Shown: positions 8,443 to 16,375 of the stretch, piece by piece
Layout of the letters: each line of letters starts with the position of its first letter
Position numbering within the stretch: the stretch's first letter is position 1
Source: Macrococcus bovicus
GTDB taxonomy: Bacteria; Bacillota; Bacilli; Staphylococcales; Staphylococcaceae
Direction of reading: 5' to 3'
Assembly: GCF_004359575.1 (NCBI RefSeq)
Contig: NZ_SCWF01000001.1
Coordinates: forward strand, 186,001 to 250,000
DNA length: 64,000 nt
Notes under the pieces: model-generated
Databases searched by the model: none
Seen by the model: the letters and a program-made list of their open reading frames with translations, nothing else
What the model was told of the DNA's origin: nothing
Position numbers and translations under genes: made by a program

Positions 8443-8863
8443 TACGAACTCTTCCCCTCACGAGCTGAATGATCAGCTGAAATCTCTGATTATTGACAAA
8501 ATAAGTAATTGTGGCTCCTTTATTAGCCAGTTCCCCCTTAAAAGTGACAGTCGAGCTATTGCCGCTATAAATGTAGCCATTACGAATACGGTAACGTGTA
8601 TTGATGCCCAGTTGGGTTGATTTAATTAGGATATCCTTCTGCCCCGGCAGGAAAGTCAGGGTAATCGACTGGCCGGTTGAGACGGCTAATGTCTGATAGT
8701 AATTGATAACTGCCAAAAGCTCCTGATTTACTTCATCTATATCTGCTTTCTTCGCATCAAACAGATGATAGCTCATCATGTGAATCATGATGAGCATGAT
8801 TAACATGACGAGCAACATCTCAATATAACTGAATGCCTGATTACGAGGATGCAACCGCTTCAC
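8429..8863 (-). CDS. comGD: competence pseudopilin ComGD
   Basis: The 144-residue protein has the prepilin segment NQAFSYIEMLLVMLIM. The residue before the cleavage point is alanine rather than the usual glycine, which I also recall for staphylococcal ComGD. The start is uncertain: GTG 8861-8863 gives the listed length, but no strong ribosome-binding site precedes it, and TTG 8852-8854 is an alternative. It begins inside the last codons of comGC, so translation is probably coupled. It acts as a minor subunit of the pseudopilus. Confidence 0.85.
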   Translation of the reverse strand: MKRLHPRNQAFSYIEMLLVMLIMLIMIHMMSYHLFDAKKADIDEVNQELLAVINYYQTLAVSTGQSITLTFLPGQKDILIKSTQLGINTRYRIRNGYIYSGNSSTVTFKGELANKGATITYFVNNQRFQLIIQLVRGRVRIESQ

Positions 8864-9185
8864 CGTTTACAATGTTAATCGCCTTGCCATTCTTACATTG
8901 CGTCTGGTTTTCCTTCAGGAAATCAGGCACCAGATCCTGAACGCTCGTAGGTGTTTTTCCGGTCTGCAGTTTATACGCTTCCATCTGTCCTTGCACCATT
9001 TTAACCTGAGCTGTACAGCCAGTGGACTGGACATTATCAGATTGTTTAGCGATGTTCGGGATAATGACGATGATGAGAACTGAAATGACTAATAGAACTA
9101 ACAGCATCTCTATAAGTGTGAAACCTTCATCCGTACGAAAACTCCGTTTGATCATTTCCTTAACTTTCAGTGCTACACTTTTCAT
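8841..9185 (-). CDS. comGC: major competence pseudopilin ComGC
   Basis: The 114-residue major subunit of the competence pseudopilus carries the class IV prepilin signature EGFTLIEMLLVLLVIS, followed by IPNIAKQSDN and two cysteines (STGCTAQ and QTQCKNG) that form the disulfide in this family. The C-terminal INIVNGEAV matches the family. ATG 9183-9185 follows AGGAGG. The leader of about 20 residues is longer than in S. aureus. It lies 13 bases after comGB. Confidence 0.93.
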   Translation of the reverse strand: MKSVALKVKEMIKRSFRTDEGFTLIEMLLVLLVISVLIIVIIPNIAKQSDNVQSTGCTAQVKMVQGQMEAYKLQTGKTPTSVQDLVPDFLKENQTQCKNGKAINIVNGEAVASS

Positions 9186-9198
9186 TTTCTTCCTCCTG

Positions 9199-10233
9199 TT
9201 ATTGGATGCCGCTCATCATTTGCAGCATCGGTAAAATGATGACCAAGTACAAGGTGACGATAAGAAGGGCGAGTAAGAGAAAGACAACAGGCTGTATCCA
9301 CTTGATATATTGCATAATCTGACTTTCAAATTTTTTAAAGATATAGCCTGCATAGTATTTGAGCTCAATTTCCAGTTTGGAATTCTGCTCACCATGCTGG
9401 ATGAAGTGAATAAGGGACGGTTCAAGCAAGTTGAGTCGACTGACTGCATCAGGCAGTGAGTAGCCGCTTAATAATGAGTCATCAATCTCTTCACCGATAT
9501 ATTTCAGAAGCAAGTCTTTATCCTGTCCTTTAAAAATCTCTATAATCTTCAACATGGCGATTCCATTCGATAAGAAGAAAGCAAGTTCACTACTGACCCG
9601 GTATGTCAGTAATTTTCGATGCAGACTATTAATGACAGGGACTCTTTTTAAGAGCCATAATTTTCGTGCAATCTCTGCTTTCTTGAAGACAACGAAGTAG
9701 CCTGCCACTAATAAGAAAGAGAATGCTAACAGAACAATCAGTAATTTAGGCAATACAAATAGGATGGTGGTCATAAACAAGAGTTCCGGAGAAATAGCGA
9801 TACCCATTGAATCGTACATATTCTTGAACTGCGGCAGCACAGTCTGATTGACGACCATGATAAGACCAAAGAAAATGGAGATGAGTATCAGGGGATACTG
9901 AATAGTCTTTAAAAACTGCTGCCTGCTTGTCTTCTGAGACTGATTATACTGATAACATTCCAGAAGCGATTGGTTGATGTTACCATACTGCTCCGCAAAA
10001 TAAACCTGCAGCGTGATATGGTTCTTATAGTTCAGAGTAGAAAGGACATCACTGAGCGGCCGGCCGGCCTCCAGAAGCAGCAGGCTCTCTTCTTTAACTT
10101 CCTGCTTGATACCATCGTACTGACTGAATAAAAACTGCACTGCCGCATATAAAGTGAACCCATTGTCCAGTAATTCAGCTGTGCGCAGCAAAAAATCATC
10201 CTCATACTGTTTTAAGCGATTTGTGGACCACAC
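9199..10233 (-). CDS. comGB: competence pseudopilus membrane platform protein ComGB
   Basis: The 344-residue protein is a GspF/PilC-type polytopic membrane protein with hydrophobic segments near residues 120-140, 160-185 and at the C terminus (VFLLLALLIVTLYLVIILP). It forms the inner-membrane platform on which the ATPase ComGA drives pseudopilus assembly. The start is GTG 10231-10233 behind GGAG; it overlaps the comGA 3' end by 32 bases, implying coupled translation. Confidence 0.92.
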   Translation of the reverse strand: MWSTNRLKQYEDDFLLRTAELLDNGFTLYAAVQFLFSQYDGIKQEVKEESLLLLEAGRPLSDVLSTLNYKNHITLQVYFAEQYGNINQSLLECYQYNQSQKTSRQQFLKTIQYPLILISIFFGLIMVVNQTVLPQFKNMYDSMGIAISPELLFMTTILFVLPKLLIVLLAFSFLLVAGYFVVFKKAEIARKLWLLKRVPVINSLHRKLLTYRVSSELAFFLSNGIAMLKIIEIFKGQDKDLLLKYIGEEIDDSLLSGYSLPDAVSRLNLLEPSLIHFIQHGEQNSKLEIELKYYAGYIFKKFESQIMQYIKWIQPVVFLLLALLIVTLYLVIILPMLQMMSGIQ

Positions 10234-11194
10234 GATGCTTCTCCAGTTCTGCTAAAGTGATCTGCTGTGAATGATAGAGTGTTTCCAGCTGTTCAGCGAT
10301 AGGACTGAAATGAGTCACAGCTTTTTCCGACAGGTAATCTTCCACCTGCTGCTGGTTGAGCATTTCCAGCAGGAGTTCCCTGCCGCTGTGCATTTTGATC
10401 AGCCGTTGATTTGTGATAAGCTGGACTGCCTGCTTGATTTCTGATGGGTTGTTACCCATTTCAAGCAGACGCTCAACAGCACCTGTACAATTATTGGCAT
10501 GCAGTGTTGACAGCACCAGGTGACCGCTCAGCGCCGCATTGATGACCTGTTTTGCAGTTTCCTCATCTCTGATTTCACCAATCATGATAATATCAGGATC
10601 ACAGCGGAGTATGGCTTTAAATGAGCTGCGATAAGTAATACCCGCTTTTTCATTGACATTGACCTGTATAGTCTCATGCAGTGTCTGTTCAACCGGATCT
10701 TCAATCGTGATGATTTGTTTCTGCAGTTTATCACGTGCATAGGCAAGAAGATGATACATTAAAGTGCTCTTGCCGCTCCCGGTCGGACCTGTGATCAGTA
10801 TAAGTCCATGCGAAAGCTTCATCATCTGAAACAGCAGTTCATTATCCAGCATAGGTCTTGCGGAGAACTCTGCCTTCAACAGTCGAAGTACAGTTGCTTC
10901 ACTCCCTACCGACTGGGGTAGCGTCGATATCCGGATATGATAAAGTGTATCTTCATGCGTCACCTGCAGCATACCGCTCTGAGATGACTTTCTCTCACTG
11001 ACATTCAGCTGAGAGACAAACTTCAAGTATGCCAATATCTTTTCGTATGTCGCGAGATCTAGCGTTGAAATGCTTTCCATCACGCCTTCAATCCGCATCT
11101 TTAAAAACACGCGTTCTGCCGATGGGACAAAGTGAATATCTGATGCTTGACTTTTGATACCTGCTGAAATAATTTCGTCTACTTTTTCCTTCAT
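10202..11194 (-). CDS. comGA: competence traffic ATPase ComGA
   Basis: The 330-residue GspE/PilB-type ATPase powers assembly of the pseudopilus. Walker A GPTGSGKST, the Walker B region DPDIIMIGEIRD and STLHAN are visible. I chose ATG 11192-11194, which follows AAGGAGGG; an in-frame ATG at 11233 lacks a good site. It leads the comGA-GB-GC-GD-GE-GF-GG-aroK array. The 200-base upstream region shows AT-rich stretches, but I could not confidently place a sigma-H or ComK site. Confidence 0.94.
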   Translation of the reverse strand: MKEKVDEIISAGIKSQASDIHFVPSAERVFLKMRIEGVMESISTLDLATYEKILAYLKFVSQLNVSERKSSQSGMLQVTHEDTLYHIRISTLPQSVGSEATVLRLLKAEFSARPMLDNELLFQMMKLSHGLILITGPTGSGKSTLMYHLLAYARDKLQKQIITIEDPVEQTLHETIQVNVNEKAGITYRSSFKAILRCDPDIIMIGEIRDEETAKQVINAALSGHLVLSTLHANNCTGAVERLLEMGNNPSEIKQAVQLITNQRLIKMHSGRELLLEMLNQQQVEDYLSEKAVTHFSPIAEQLETLYHSQQITLAELEKHRVVHKSLKTV

Positions 11195-11323
11195 AAATCC
11201 CTCCTTACTTAATAATCGAATGAGTTGCCCCATTCTTTTCTTAATGAATAAAATATAGGCTGAATAAATTTTTTCACCCTTGATTAACGTCTTATTTACC
11301 TATATTTTGAAGTGAAAATTAGG

Positions 11324-11352
11324 TTTACATCTAAAGTGACAATCTTTATAAT
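11324..11352 (+). promoter_or_regulatory. sigma-A promoter of yqgY
   Basis: TTTACA (11324-11329), 17-base spacer, TATAAT (11347-11352), 43 bases before the yqgY start. It diverges from comGA. Confidence 0.85.
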
Positions 11353-11394
11353 AATAAGTGACATGAACTGATTGATCAGAGAGGGGAGCACAAA

Positions 11395-11643
11395 ATGGAT
11401 AAAGTTTATAAAACTTTAGGATTCTGGACAGCTATCTTTGCGGTAATGTTCTACGTAGGCGGCATGGATATCGTTGCCTTTATTTTTGTAGCACAGACTG
11501 GCTTCTTCATTCTTCTTGGCTACTTAAACCTTACTGAAAGAATGTATATGTATATCTTTGCAGCTTACTTAGTCATCTGTTTCGTAGGATTCACTTATTA
11601 TTCTACATTCCTACTGGAACCAGGTTTCGGTATGCATAAATAA
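11395..11643 (+). CDS. yqgY: DUF2626 family small membrane protein
   Basis: The 82-residue protein has three hydrophobic segments and the conserved core GFWTAIFAVMFYVG...LTERMYMYIFAAYL, matching the YqgY/DUF2626 family of Firmicutes. Function is unknown. It has its own promoter and a strong terminator, so it is monocistronic. ATG 11395 follows GAGGGGAGC. The position beside comGA and the yqgX-type hydrolase matches B. subtilis. Confidence 0.85.
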   Translation: MDKVYKTLGFWTAIFAVMFYVGGMDIVAFIFVAQTGFFILLGYLNLTERMYMYIFAAYLVICFVGFTYYSTFLLEPGFGMHK

Positions 11644-11645
11644 AA

Positions 11646-11678
11646 AAGATCCTCAAGCTAACTTGAGGATCTTTTTTT
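11646..11678. terminator. bidirectional terminator between yqgY and yqgX
   Basis: A perfect 12-bp stem AAGATCCTCAAG/CTTGAGGATCTT with a CTAA loop is flanked by A and T tracts on both sides. Confidence 0.9.
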
Positions 11679-12294
11679 ATAGAAATGGATTATGGGCACT
11701 TTCGTATGCAAGAGTAGTCTTCGGACCGTGCCCCGGGTAAATCACTGTCTCTTCAGGCAATGTCATGAGTGCATCAATACTAGTCATCAGCGTCTGAAGA
11801 TTGCCTTCTTTAAGGTCCGTTCTGCCGATACCTTCTTTAAACAGCGTATCTCCGACCACTGCAAAATCCTCGAAGATAAAGGTCAGACTGCCCGGAGAAT
11901 GCCCGGGCGTGTGCATAATATCAAATTCGAAAGAACCCAGTGTCTTATGCCCGGGATGCAAAATCTCAGGCTTCGTCCTCACAACCACTTCCTCAAGACC
12001 ATATGACTTGAATTTCTCGGAACCATTTGCTTCCGGATCTGACAGCCAGTATTTTTCCTCGTCTGCTACATAAACCTTAACGTCAAGAGCCGCGGCCAGC
12101 TCATCCACTGCACCGATATGATCAAAATGGGTATGTGTCAGCAGGATGGCCTCTACTTTTTTATTGAGTTGATTGATCAATGTGCTGATTTTCTCGAATT
12201 CAGCGCCGGGATCCACTATCAGCAGCGAGGTGTCACGCTCGATGATATAGCAGTTCGTCTGAATAGGTCCCAGGCTTAAAACATGTACTTTCAT
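11677..12294 (-). CDS. yqgX: metallo-beta-lactamase fold hydrolase, YqgX/glyoxalase II-like
   Basis: The 205-residue protein has the metal-binding HTHFDHIG motif near residue 55, HTPGHSPGS near 131 and YPGHGP near 190, the arrangement of the glyoxalase II-like subfamily. B. subtilis YqgX is linked to methylglyoxal/bacillithiol detoxification, but the substrate here cannot be read from sequence. ATG 12292-12294 follows AAGGAGTG; a GTG at 12303 would overlap that site. It diverges from yqgW across a region containing a 27-base inverted repeat. Confidence 0.85.
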   Translation of the reverse strand: MKVHVLSLGPIQTNCYIIERDTSLLIVDPGAEFEKISTLINQLNKKVEAILLTHTHFDHIGAVDELAAALDVKVYVADEEKYWLSDPEANGSEKFKSYGLEEVVVRTKPEILHPGHKTLGSFEFDIMHTPGHSPGSLTFIFEDFAVVGDTLFKEGIGRTDLKEGNLQTLMTSIDALMTLPEETVIYPGHGPKTTLAYESAHNPFL

Positions 12295-12330
12295 ATCTTC
12301 CACTCCTTAAAATTACACTCGACAAAAGCT

Positions 12331-12357
12331 ATCATTAATTATACAATAATTAGTGAT
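12331..12357. repeat. 27-base inverted repeat between divergent yqgX and yqgW
   Basis: ATCATTAATTAT (12331-12342) and ATAATTAGTGAT (12346-12357) are inverted copies with a single mismatch around a 3-base loop. It overlaps the AT-rich region where both divergent promoters must lie, so it may be an operator. No known consensus was recognised. Confidence 0.45.
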
Positions 12358-12387
12358 AATAAATGAAATAATGTTGGGGGTTGTACT

Positions 12388-12627
12388 ATGCCATTTATCG
12401 ATTCAGGCAAACTGGGCAAACTTTTTGGTATCGATATTCATATCGGTGTTAATATTTTCGCTATTCTGATGTTCTTGGTTTTCTTATTGGCGCTCAAAGG
12501 ACTTATGCATTCCTTTAAAACAAAAAACTTATTAGGTATCATCTTCGGCTTACTCGCCGCTGCATCTTTCGGTTTCTTCTCAATCGCGACTATGCTGACG
12601 TATGGTTATCCTATTTTACACCACTAA
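12388..12627 (+). CDS. yqgW: DUF2759 family small membrane protein
   Basis: The 79-residue protein has two hydrophobic segments (about residues 20-38 and 48-68) joined by a short basic loop. It matches the position and general form of B. subtilis YqgW; function is unknown. ATG 12388 follows a GGGGG site. It is flanked by a divergent hydrolase gene upstream and a bidirectional terminator downstream, so it is monocistronic. Confidence 0.7.
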   Translation: MPFIDSGKLGKLFGIDIHIGVNIFAILMFLVFLLALKGLMHSFKTKNLLGIIFGLLAAASFGFFSIATMLTYGYPILHH

Positions 12628-12656
12628 AAAAAGACGATTTTCATCGTCTTTTTTTA
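12628..12656. terminator. bidirectional terminator between yqgW and yqgV
   Basis: AAGACGAT/ATCGTCTT forms an 8-bp stem with a 4-base loop (12631-12650), with A-tract before and T-tract after, usable by both converging transcripts. Confidence 0.85.
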
Positions 12657-12965
12657 TTTGATATGTTTATTGACAGAATCCAGCTTGTCAGCCATTTTGC
12701 GTGAGATATCTCTTCTGTCATCTATACGGATATTAGTGCAGACCCGTTTCACCCCTTTATTAAAAGGCGCTTCATGGATCTCACCAATGACTTCGAGCAG
12801 AACAGATAGCTCCCCTTCGATCAGTGTACTCATCGGCGTTAACTGATAATCGATCAGGCCTGCTTCTTTTTTCTCCTTTAAAATCATCTGTATGTCTGCA
12901 ATATACTGACTTACGCTCACCGACTTCTCATCCAGTGGTATGACGACGACATCGACTATTGCCAT
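12654..12965 (-). CDS. yqgV: MTH1187/YqgV family protein (DUF77)
   Basis: The 103-residue protein has the DUF77 pattern: an N-terminal VDVVVIPL strand, then YQLTPMSTLIEGE and a helix with a conserved arginine near the C terminus (RIDDRRD). Family members form small ferredoxin-like tetramers, and some bind thiamine, but the cellular role is not established. I chose ATG 12963-12965, which follows AGGGAT; a TTG two codons earlier would use part of this site. It starts 10 bases after the glucokinase stop. Confidence 0.8.
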   Translation of the reverse strand: MAIVDVVVIPLDEKSVSVSQYIADIQMILKEKKEAGLIDYQLTPMSTLIEGELSVLLEVIGEIHEAPFNKGVKRVCTNIRIDDRRDISRKMADKLDSVNKHIK

Positions 12966-12975
12966 ATTCAATCCC

Positions 12976-13935
12976 TCATTTCACATATTGTTTAATCAGA
13001 CCGGCTGCTCCGATAATGCCGGCATCATTGCCCAGTTCAGCTGTCACGATCTTCGTACCCTCTAAAGCCGGCTTAAACGTCATTTTTTCATAGGCGGACT
13101 CAATCGGCTGAATCAGAAACTGTCCTGCTTTCGAGACGCCGCCACCGATAATCACATATTTCGGGTTGGTCATGACGCTGATGACGCTGATAGCATAGGC
13201 CAGATGGTTCGCTACTTTGCGGATGATATAGGTGGCAAACTCATCGCCTTTTTTCGCTGCATCAAAGACCATCTTCGCCTGCACCTGTCTATTTTCAATC
13301 GCTTCCTGCAGCACCGTCTTAAACTGCAGCTCTTCATAGTAATAATAGGTCTGATTCACGACTCCTGTGGCACTGGCGACAGTCTCAAGACATCCTCTTC
13401 GCCCGCAGTTACACTGAAAGCGTTCCTTCGTGTCCACTTTGAAATGACCGATCTCACCGCCTGAGCCGTTATGACCATGGACAATTTCATTATTGGCGAT
13501 GATGCCTCCTCCAACACCTGTCCCCAGTGTGATACAGACCACATCCGGTTCATTCTGACCTGCTCCTTTGAACTTCTCGCCTAGTGTGGCTGCATTCGCG
13601 TCATTATCGATATAGACGGGCTTGCCGGTCATCTTTTCAAATTCATCACGGACATGCTTGATGCCGTGCCAGTTCAGATTGATGGCACCGTTCACTGTCC
13701 CCTTGTCAAAGTCTACAGGTCCCGGTACGCCTAAACCAATACCTTTAACATCCTTAAGCTGATAATCTTTCAGTCCTGCATTCTTCTTAAAGGACTCGTA
13801 GATATCATGAAGAATTCTACTGCCACCATCAGCTGTATTTGTGGGTATCTCCCATTTATGTAGAATATCAAGCGCCTCGCTTAACACCCCTAACTTACAT
13901 GTTGTCCCTCCGATATCTGCCGCCAATATAATCAT
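12976..13935 (-). CDS. glcK: ROK-family glucokinase
   Basis: The 319-residue enzyme phosphorylates glucose to glucose 6-phosphate with ATP. It shows the phosphate-binding ADIGGTTCKLG, GLGVPGPVD, the ATP motif LGTGVGGGI and the ROK zinc cluster CNCGRRGCLE. The ATG (13933-13935) overlaps the yqgQ stop as ATGA, so translation is coupled to the upstream gene. It lies in the yqgN-gluP-yqgQ-glcK-yqgV operon, as in B. subtilis. Confidence 0.95.
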   Translation of the reverse strand: MIILAADIGGTTCKLGVLSEALDILHKWEIPTNTADGGSRILHDIYESFKKNAGLKDYQLKDVKGIGLGVPGPVDFDKGTVNGAINLNWHGIKHVRDEFEKMTGKPVYIDNDANAATLGEKFKGAGQNEPDVVCITLGTGVGGGIIANNEIVHGHNGSGGEIGHFKVDTKERFQCNCGRRGCLETVASATGVVNQTYYYYEELQFKTVLQEAIENRQVQAKMVFDAAKKGDEFATYIIRKVANHLAYAISVISVMTNPKYVIIGGGVSKAGQFLIQPIESAYEKMTFKPALEGTKIVTAELGNDAGIIGAAGLIKQYVK

Positions 13936-14123
13936 AGTTTCCCCATCTTTCTCTGATTTAATATAAGCCGTGCCTGTATAAACTCTTCGTTTGATATCAA
14001 TCCACTCTGATGGATATCCTTCAGCTCCTGATTCATCATCTCAATGGTATTATGTTCATCTTTAAAATAGATGATCAGTCCAAATTTCTTCAGCAACTGC
14101 TGTACATCATAAAATGATTTCAT
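13932..14123 (-). CDS. yqgQ: YqgQ family small protein (DUF910)
   Basis: The 63-residue protein begins MKSFYDVQQLLKKFG and matches the YqgQ family in length and operon position, between the rhomboid protease and glucokinase. It is soluble, mainly helical and of unknown function. Overlap with glcK is 4 bases (ATGA). The gap to gluP is only two bases, which supports translation as part of the same operon. Confidence 0.85.
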   Translation of the reverse strand: MKSFYDVQQLLKKFGLIIYFKDEHNTIEMMNQELKDIHQSGLISNEEFIQARLILNQRKMGKL

Positions 14124-14125
14124 CT

Positions 14126-15526
14126 CTACTCACCAAATACTTTCAACTCATTTTTTAATGCCTGTGTGTCTTTCGAGGACATATAGCGTGCTGCTTTATC
14201 AAAGTACAGCTGCGCCTTCTTATAGTCATCATTCGCTCGCATGGCCAGTGCCATCTGATAATTAAGACTCGCCGATGCCGGATAACGTTTCAGTCCTGCC
14301 TGCCAGGTGGCGATGCCCTCTGCTAAAGACTGATTATTGGCGAGAACCAGACCATATAGACGATAGGTATCAGCATCTTCATAGCCTTTAGCAAAAATAT
14401 CCTTAGCAAGTCTTTCCGCCGTCTTAAAGTCACCCTGCACCATGGCAGCCTGCACTTTATCATTATAGATGTTTTCTTCGTTGATACTAAACGTATTCAT
14501 CAACAGCAAGATGATAATGAGTGCCAGTCCTACCGTCATCATGTAGAGATAGAGCTTTGCCTGCTTAAACATCAGCGCCACAAAGAATCCGCCGAACAGC
14601 CCGCCGAAATGCGCCCAGTTATTGACACGTCCGAAAAGATTGCTCATCAGCAAAAAGATGATAAGGCCTGCAGCGGTCTGTAGCAGCAGTTTTCTATCGA
14701 ACTTCCGACTTAAAATCATATGAACAAATAGCGCGCCTAATAATCCGGTAATAGCTCCGCTTGCACCTGCCGATACAGACGAAGTGTCAAACGATAAGGA
14801 AAGCAGATTGCCTAACAGTCCACTGAGCAGATAGATCAGTAGAAATCTAAGTGGACCGAAGTAATACTCTGTCAGCTTACCGAAAATATAAAGAGAGAGC
14901 ATGTTCAGCAATAAATGTGAGAAATCCAGATGCAGAAACATGGCGGTCAGTACACGGTAATATTCCCCGTGGACAAAATTAAAGTGACTGAGTCCCCCTT
15001 TTTCTATCAGGCTGACTGTCTCGGTACTGATAGTAATAACTGAATGGATAAGGAAAATAAGGACATTCAGCATAATCAGCGTGGCAGTGACAGGGCTGAA
15101 CTTCAGCATGGCTCGTTCAATATCATGATGAGTAGTGAGACGTTTCTCATAATAACGCTCTGATTGCCGACCTTTTATACGGCTGAATATCTGATACTGT
15201 CGTGATATATCCAGATGTCTCAGGTCGCTGTATCGTGAAAGACTATGGACTTTAATAATAGAACTGTTGAATTCAGCAGGAACCGACTGGTTGATTAAAT
15301 AGATCGTGATACTGACAGGATTAGAGTGCAGTCTGTCTTTGATCTGATGATGTGTTTTTTGAATCAGAAAATCCAGTGACTGCACATTCTGCTTTTCTTT
15401 GACAAATCGGATCGCTTTCCGTGATTTTTGACTGACAAGCAGCAGCTCCTCTGAATTGACGAGCTTGTAATCAGAGTAGCGAGTAATTTTATATAGGGTC
15501 TCCAGAAGCTGCTTAGAAGTAATCAT
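14126..15526 (-). CDS. gluP: rhomboid-family intramembrane serine protease with C-terminal TPR
   Basis: The 466-residue protein has an extended cytosolic N-terminal domain (to about residue 150), six or seven membrane segments with the catalytic serine in GASGAITG and the histidine in WAHFGGLFGG, and a C-terminal TPR-like region of about 120 residues. This architecture is that of B. subtilis GluP/YqgP, which cleaves the magnesium transporter MgtE with FtsH. The start overlaps the yqgN stop by 4 bases (ATGA). Confidence 0.93.
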   Translation of the reverse strand: MITSKQLLETLYKITRYSDYKLVNSEELLLVSQKSRKAIRFVKEKQNVQSLDFLIQKTHHQIKDRLHSNPVSITIYLINQSVPAEFNSSIIKVHSLSRYSDLRHLDISRQYQIFSRIKGRQSERYYEKRLTTHHDIERAMLKFSPVTATLIMLNVLIFLIHSVITISTETVSLIEKGGLSHFNFVHGEYYRVLTAMFLHLDFSHLLLNMLSLYIFGKLTEYYFGPLRFLLIYLLSGLLGNLLSLSFDTSSVSAGASGAITGLLGALFVHMILSRKFDRKLLLQTAAGLIIFLLMSNLFGRVNNWAHFGGLFGGFFVALMFKQAKLYLYMMTVGLALIIILLLMNTFSINEENIYNDKVQAAMVQGDFKTAERLAKDIFAKGYEDADTYRLYGLVLANNQSLAEGIATWQAGLKRYPASASLNYQMALAMRANDDYKKAQLYFDKAARYMSSKDTQALKNELKVFGE

Positions 15527-16083
15527 CGCCGGACTCCTGTAATGATACGTTTCTCGGTGATTATTTTATGGACAGGCTGGTCAAAATCATCAACCGGAAT
15601 CTTCATAAGCTGTGCATCTAAAATAACGCTGGCTGTCTGACCTTTAAAAGAGGAAAGAAAGCGGTCATAATATCCGCCGCCGTAACCTACACGATAGCCT
15701 TCTCTATTAAAGGCAAGTCCAGGTACGAGGAGTAAATCTATTTCATTATTCACTTCAGTCGGATGCTTCACTGCCAGAATACCTTTTTCATCTTTATAAA
15801 GGTCAGAAGGAGAATGGAATCTCACGAAATCCATTGTTTTATTCTTATAATCACAGTTAGGCACATATACTTTTTTGTTTTCTATCAGCGCAAACCTGAT
15901 TATATTTTCTGTACTGACCTCATGATCCATACTTAACGTCACGCCGATTGAATCAGCTTGCTGCCATTCCGTCGACTGAAATAATGACTTGAGGAGTTCT
16001 ATTTCCGCTGAATATTTATCTGTTTCTTTTAAATATGAAATAACGTTTCTACGTATATCTTTTTTAATTTCTTTATTGGTCAT
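15523..16083 (-). CDS. yqgN: 5-formyltetrahydrofolate cyclo-ligase
   Basis: The 186-residue enzyme makes 5,10-methenyltetrahydrofolate from folinate using ATP. The family signature VGYGGGYYDRFL is near residue 132, and the N-terminal basic helix (KKDIRRNVISYLK) fits the fold. The ATG is at 16081-16083, followed upstream by AGGTGA. It heads the yqgN-gluP-yqgQ-glcK-yqgV operon and sits next to rpmG, as in B. subtilis. Confidence 0.93.
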   Translation of the reverse strand: MTNKEIKKDIRRNVISYLKETDKYSAEIELLKSLFQSTEWQQADSIGVTLSMDHEVSTENIIRFALIENKKVYVPNCDYKNKTMDFVRFHSPSDLYKDEKGILAVKHPTEVNNEIDLLLVPGLAFNREGYRVGYGGGYYDRFLSSFKGQTASVILDAQLMKIPVDDFDQPVHKIITEKRIITGVRR

Positions 16084-16121
16084 TATGTCACCTCATCTAT
16101 AATTATACATGAAATATTCAG

Positions 16122-16153
16122 CTAATAAAAAAACAGACACACAAGTGTCTGTT
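16122..16153 (-). terminator. intrinsic terminator after rpmG
   Basis: AACAGACAC/GTGTCTGTT forms a 9-bp stem (16132-16140 with 16145-16153) around ACAA, followed on the minus strand by a run of T. Confidence 0.9.
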
Positions 16154-16154
16154 C

Positions 16155-16304
16155 TTATTTTGTTTCTCTGTGTAAAGTTTTTTTGTTATCACGTGAACAG
16201 AATTTGTTCATTTCGATACGCTCTGGGTTATTTCGTTTATTTTTCTTAGTGATGTAGTTTCTTTCACCACATTCTGTACATGCTAAAGTTACATTAACGC
16301 GCAT
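16155..16304 (-). CDS. rpmG: 50S ribosomal protein L33, type rpmG2
   Basis: The 49-residue L33 begins [12 protein letters not shown] and ends TLHRETK. Three of the four zinc-ligand positions of zinc-binding L33 forms are cysteine (CTEC and FCSRD); the fourth is aspartate, as in the staphylococcal and B. subtilis rpmGB-type copies. ATG 16302-16304 follows AAGGAGGG. A possible promoter (TGGAAA, 17 bases, TATTAT) overlaps the 3' end of phoU. It is monocistronic, ending at its own terminator before yqgN. Confidence 0.97.
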   Translation of the reverse strand: MRVNVTLACTECGERNYITKKNKRNNPERIEMNKFCSRDNKKTLHRETK

Positions 16305-16375
16305 TTTATTCCCTCCTTACTCTTTGTTACATACGACCTTTTTATAATAACACCTATTGATTCAATTTTCCAGTG

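Noticed and set aside
11195-11233. Longer ComGA start (ATG 11233)
   Set aside because: No Shine-Dalgarno site at this ATG, while ATG 11194 has AAGGAGGG at good spacing.
11195-11394. ComK box or sigma-H promoter upstream of comGA
   Set aside because: Several A- and T-runs are present, but none has the AAAA-N5-TTTT spacing or a clear sigma-H hexamer pair.
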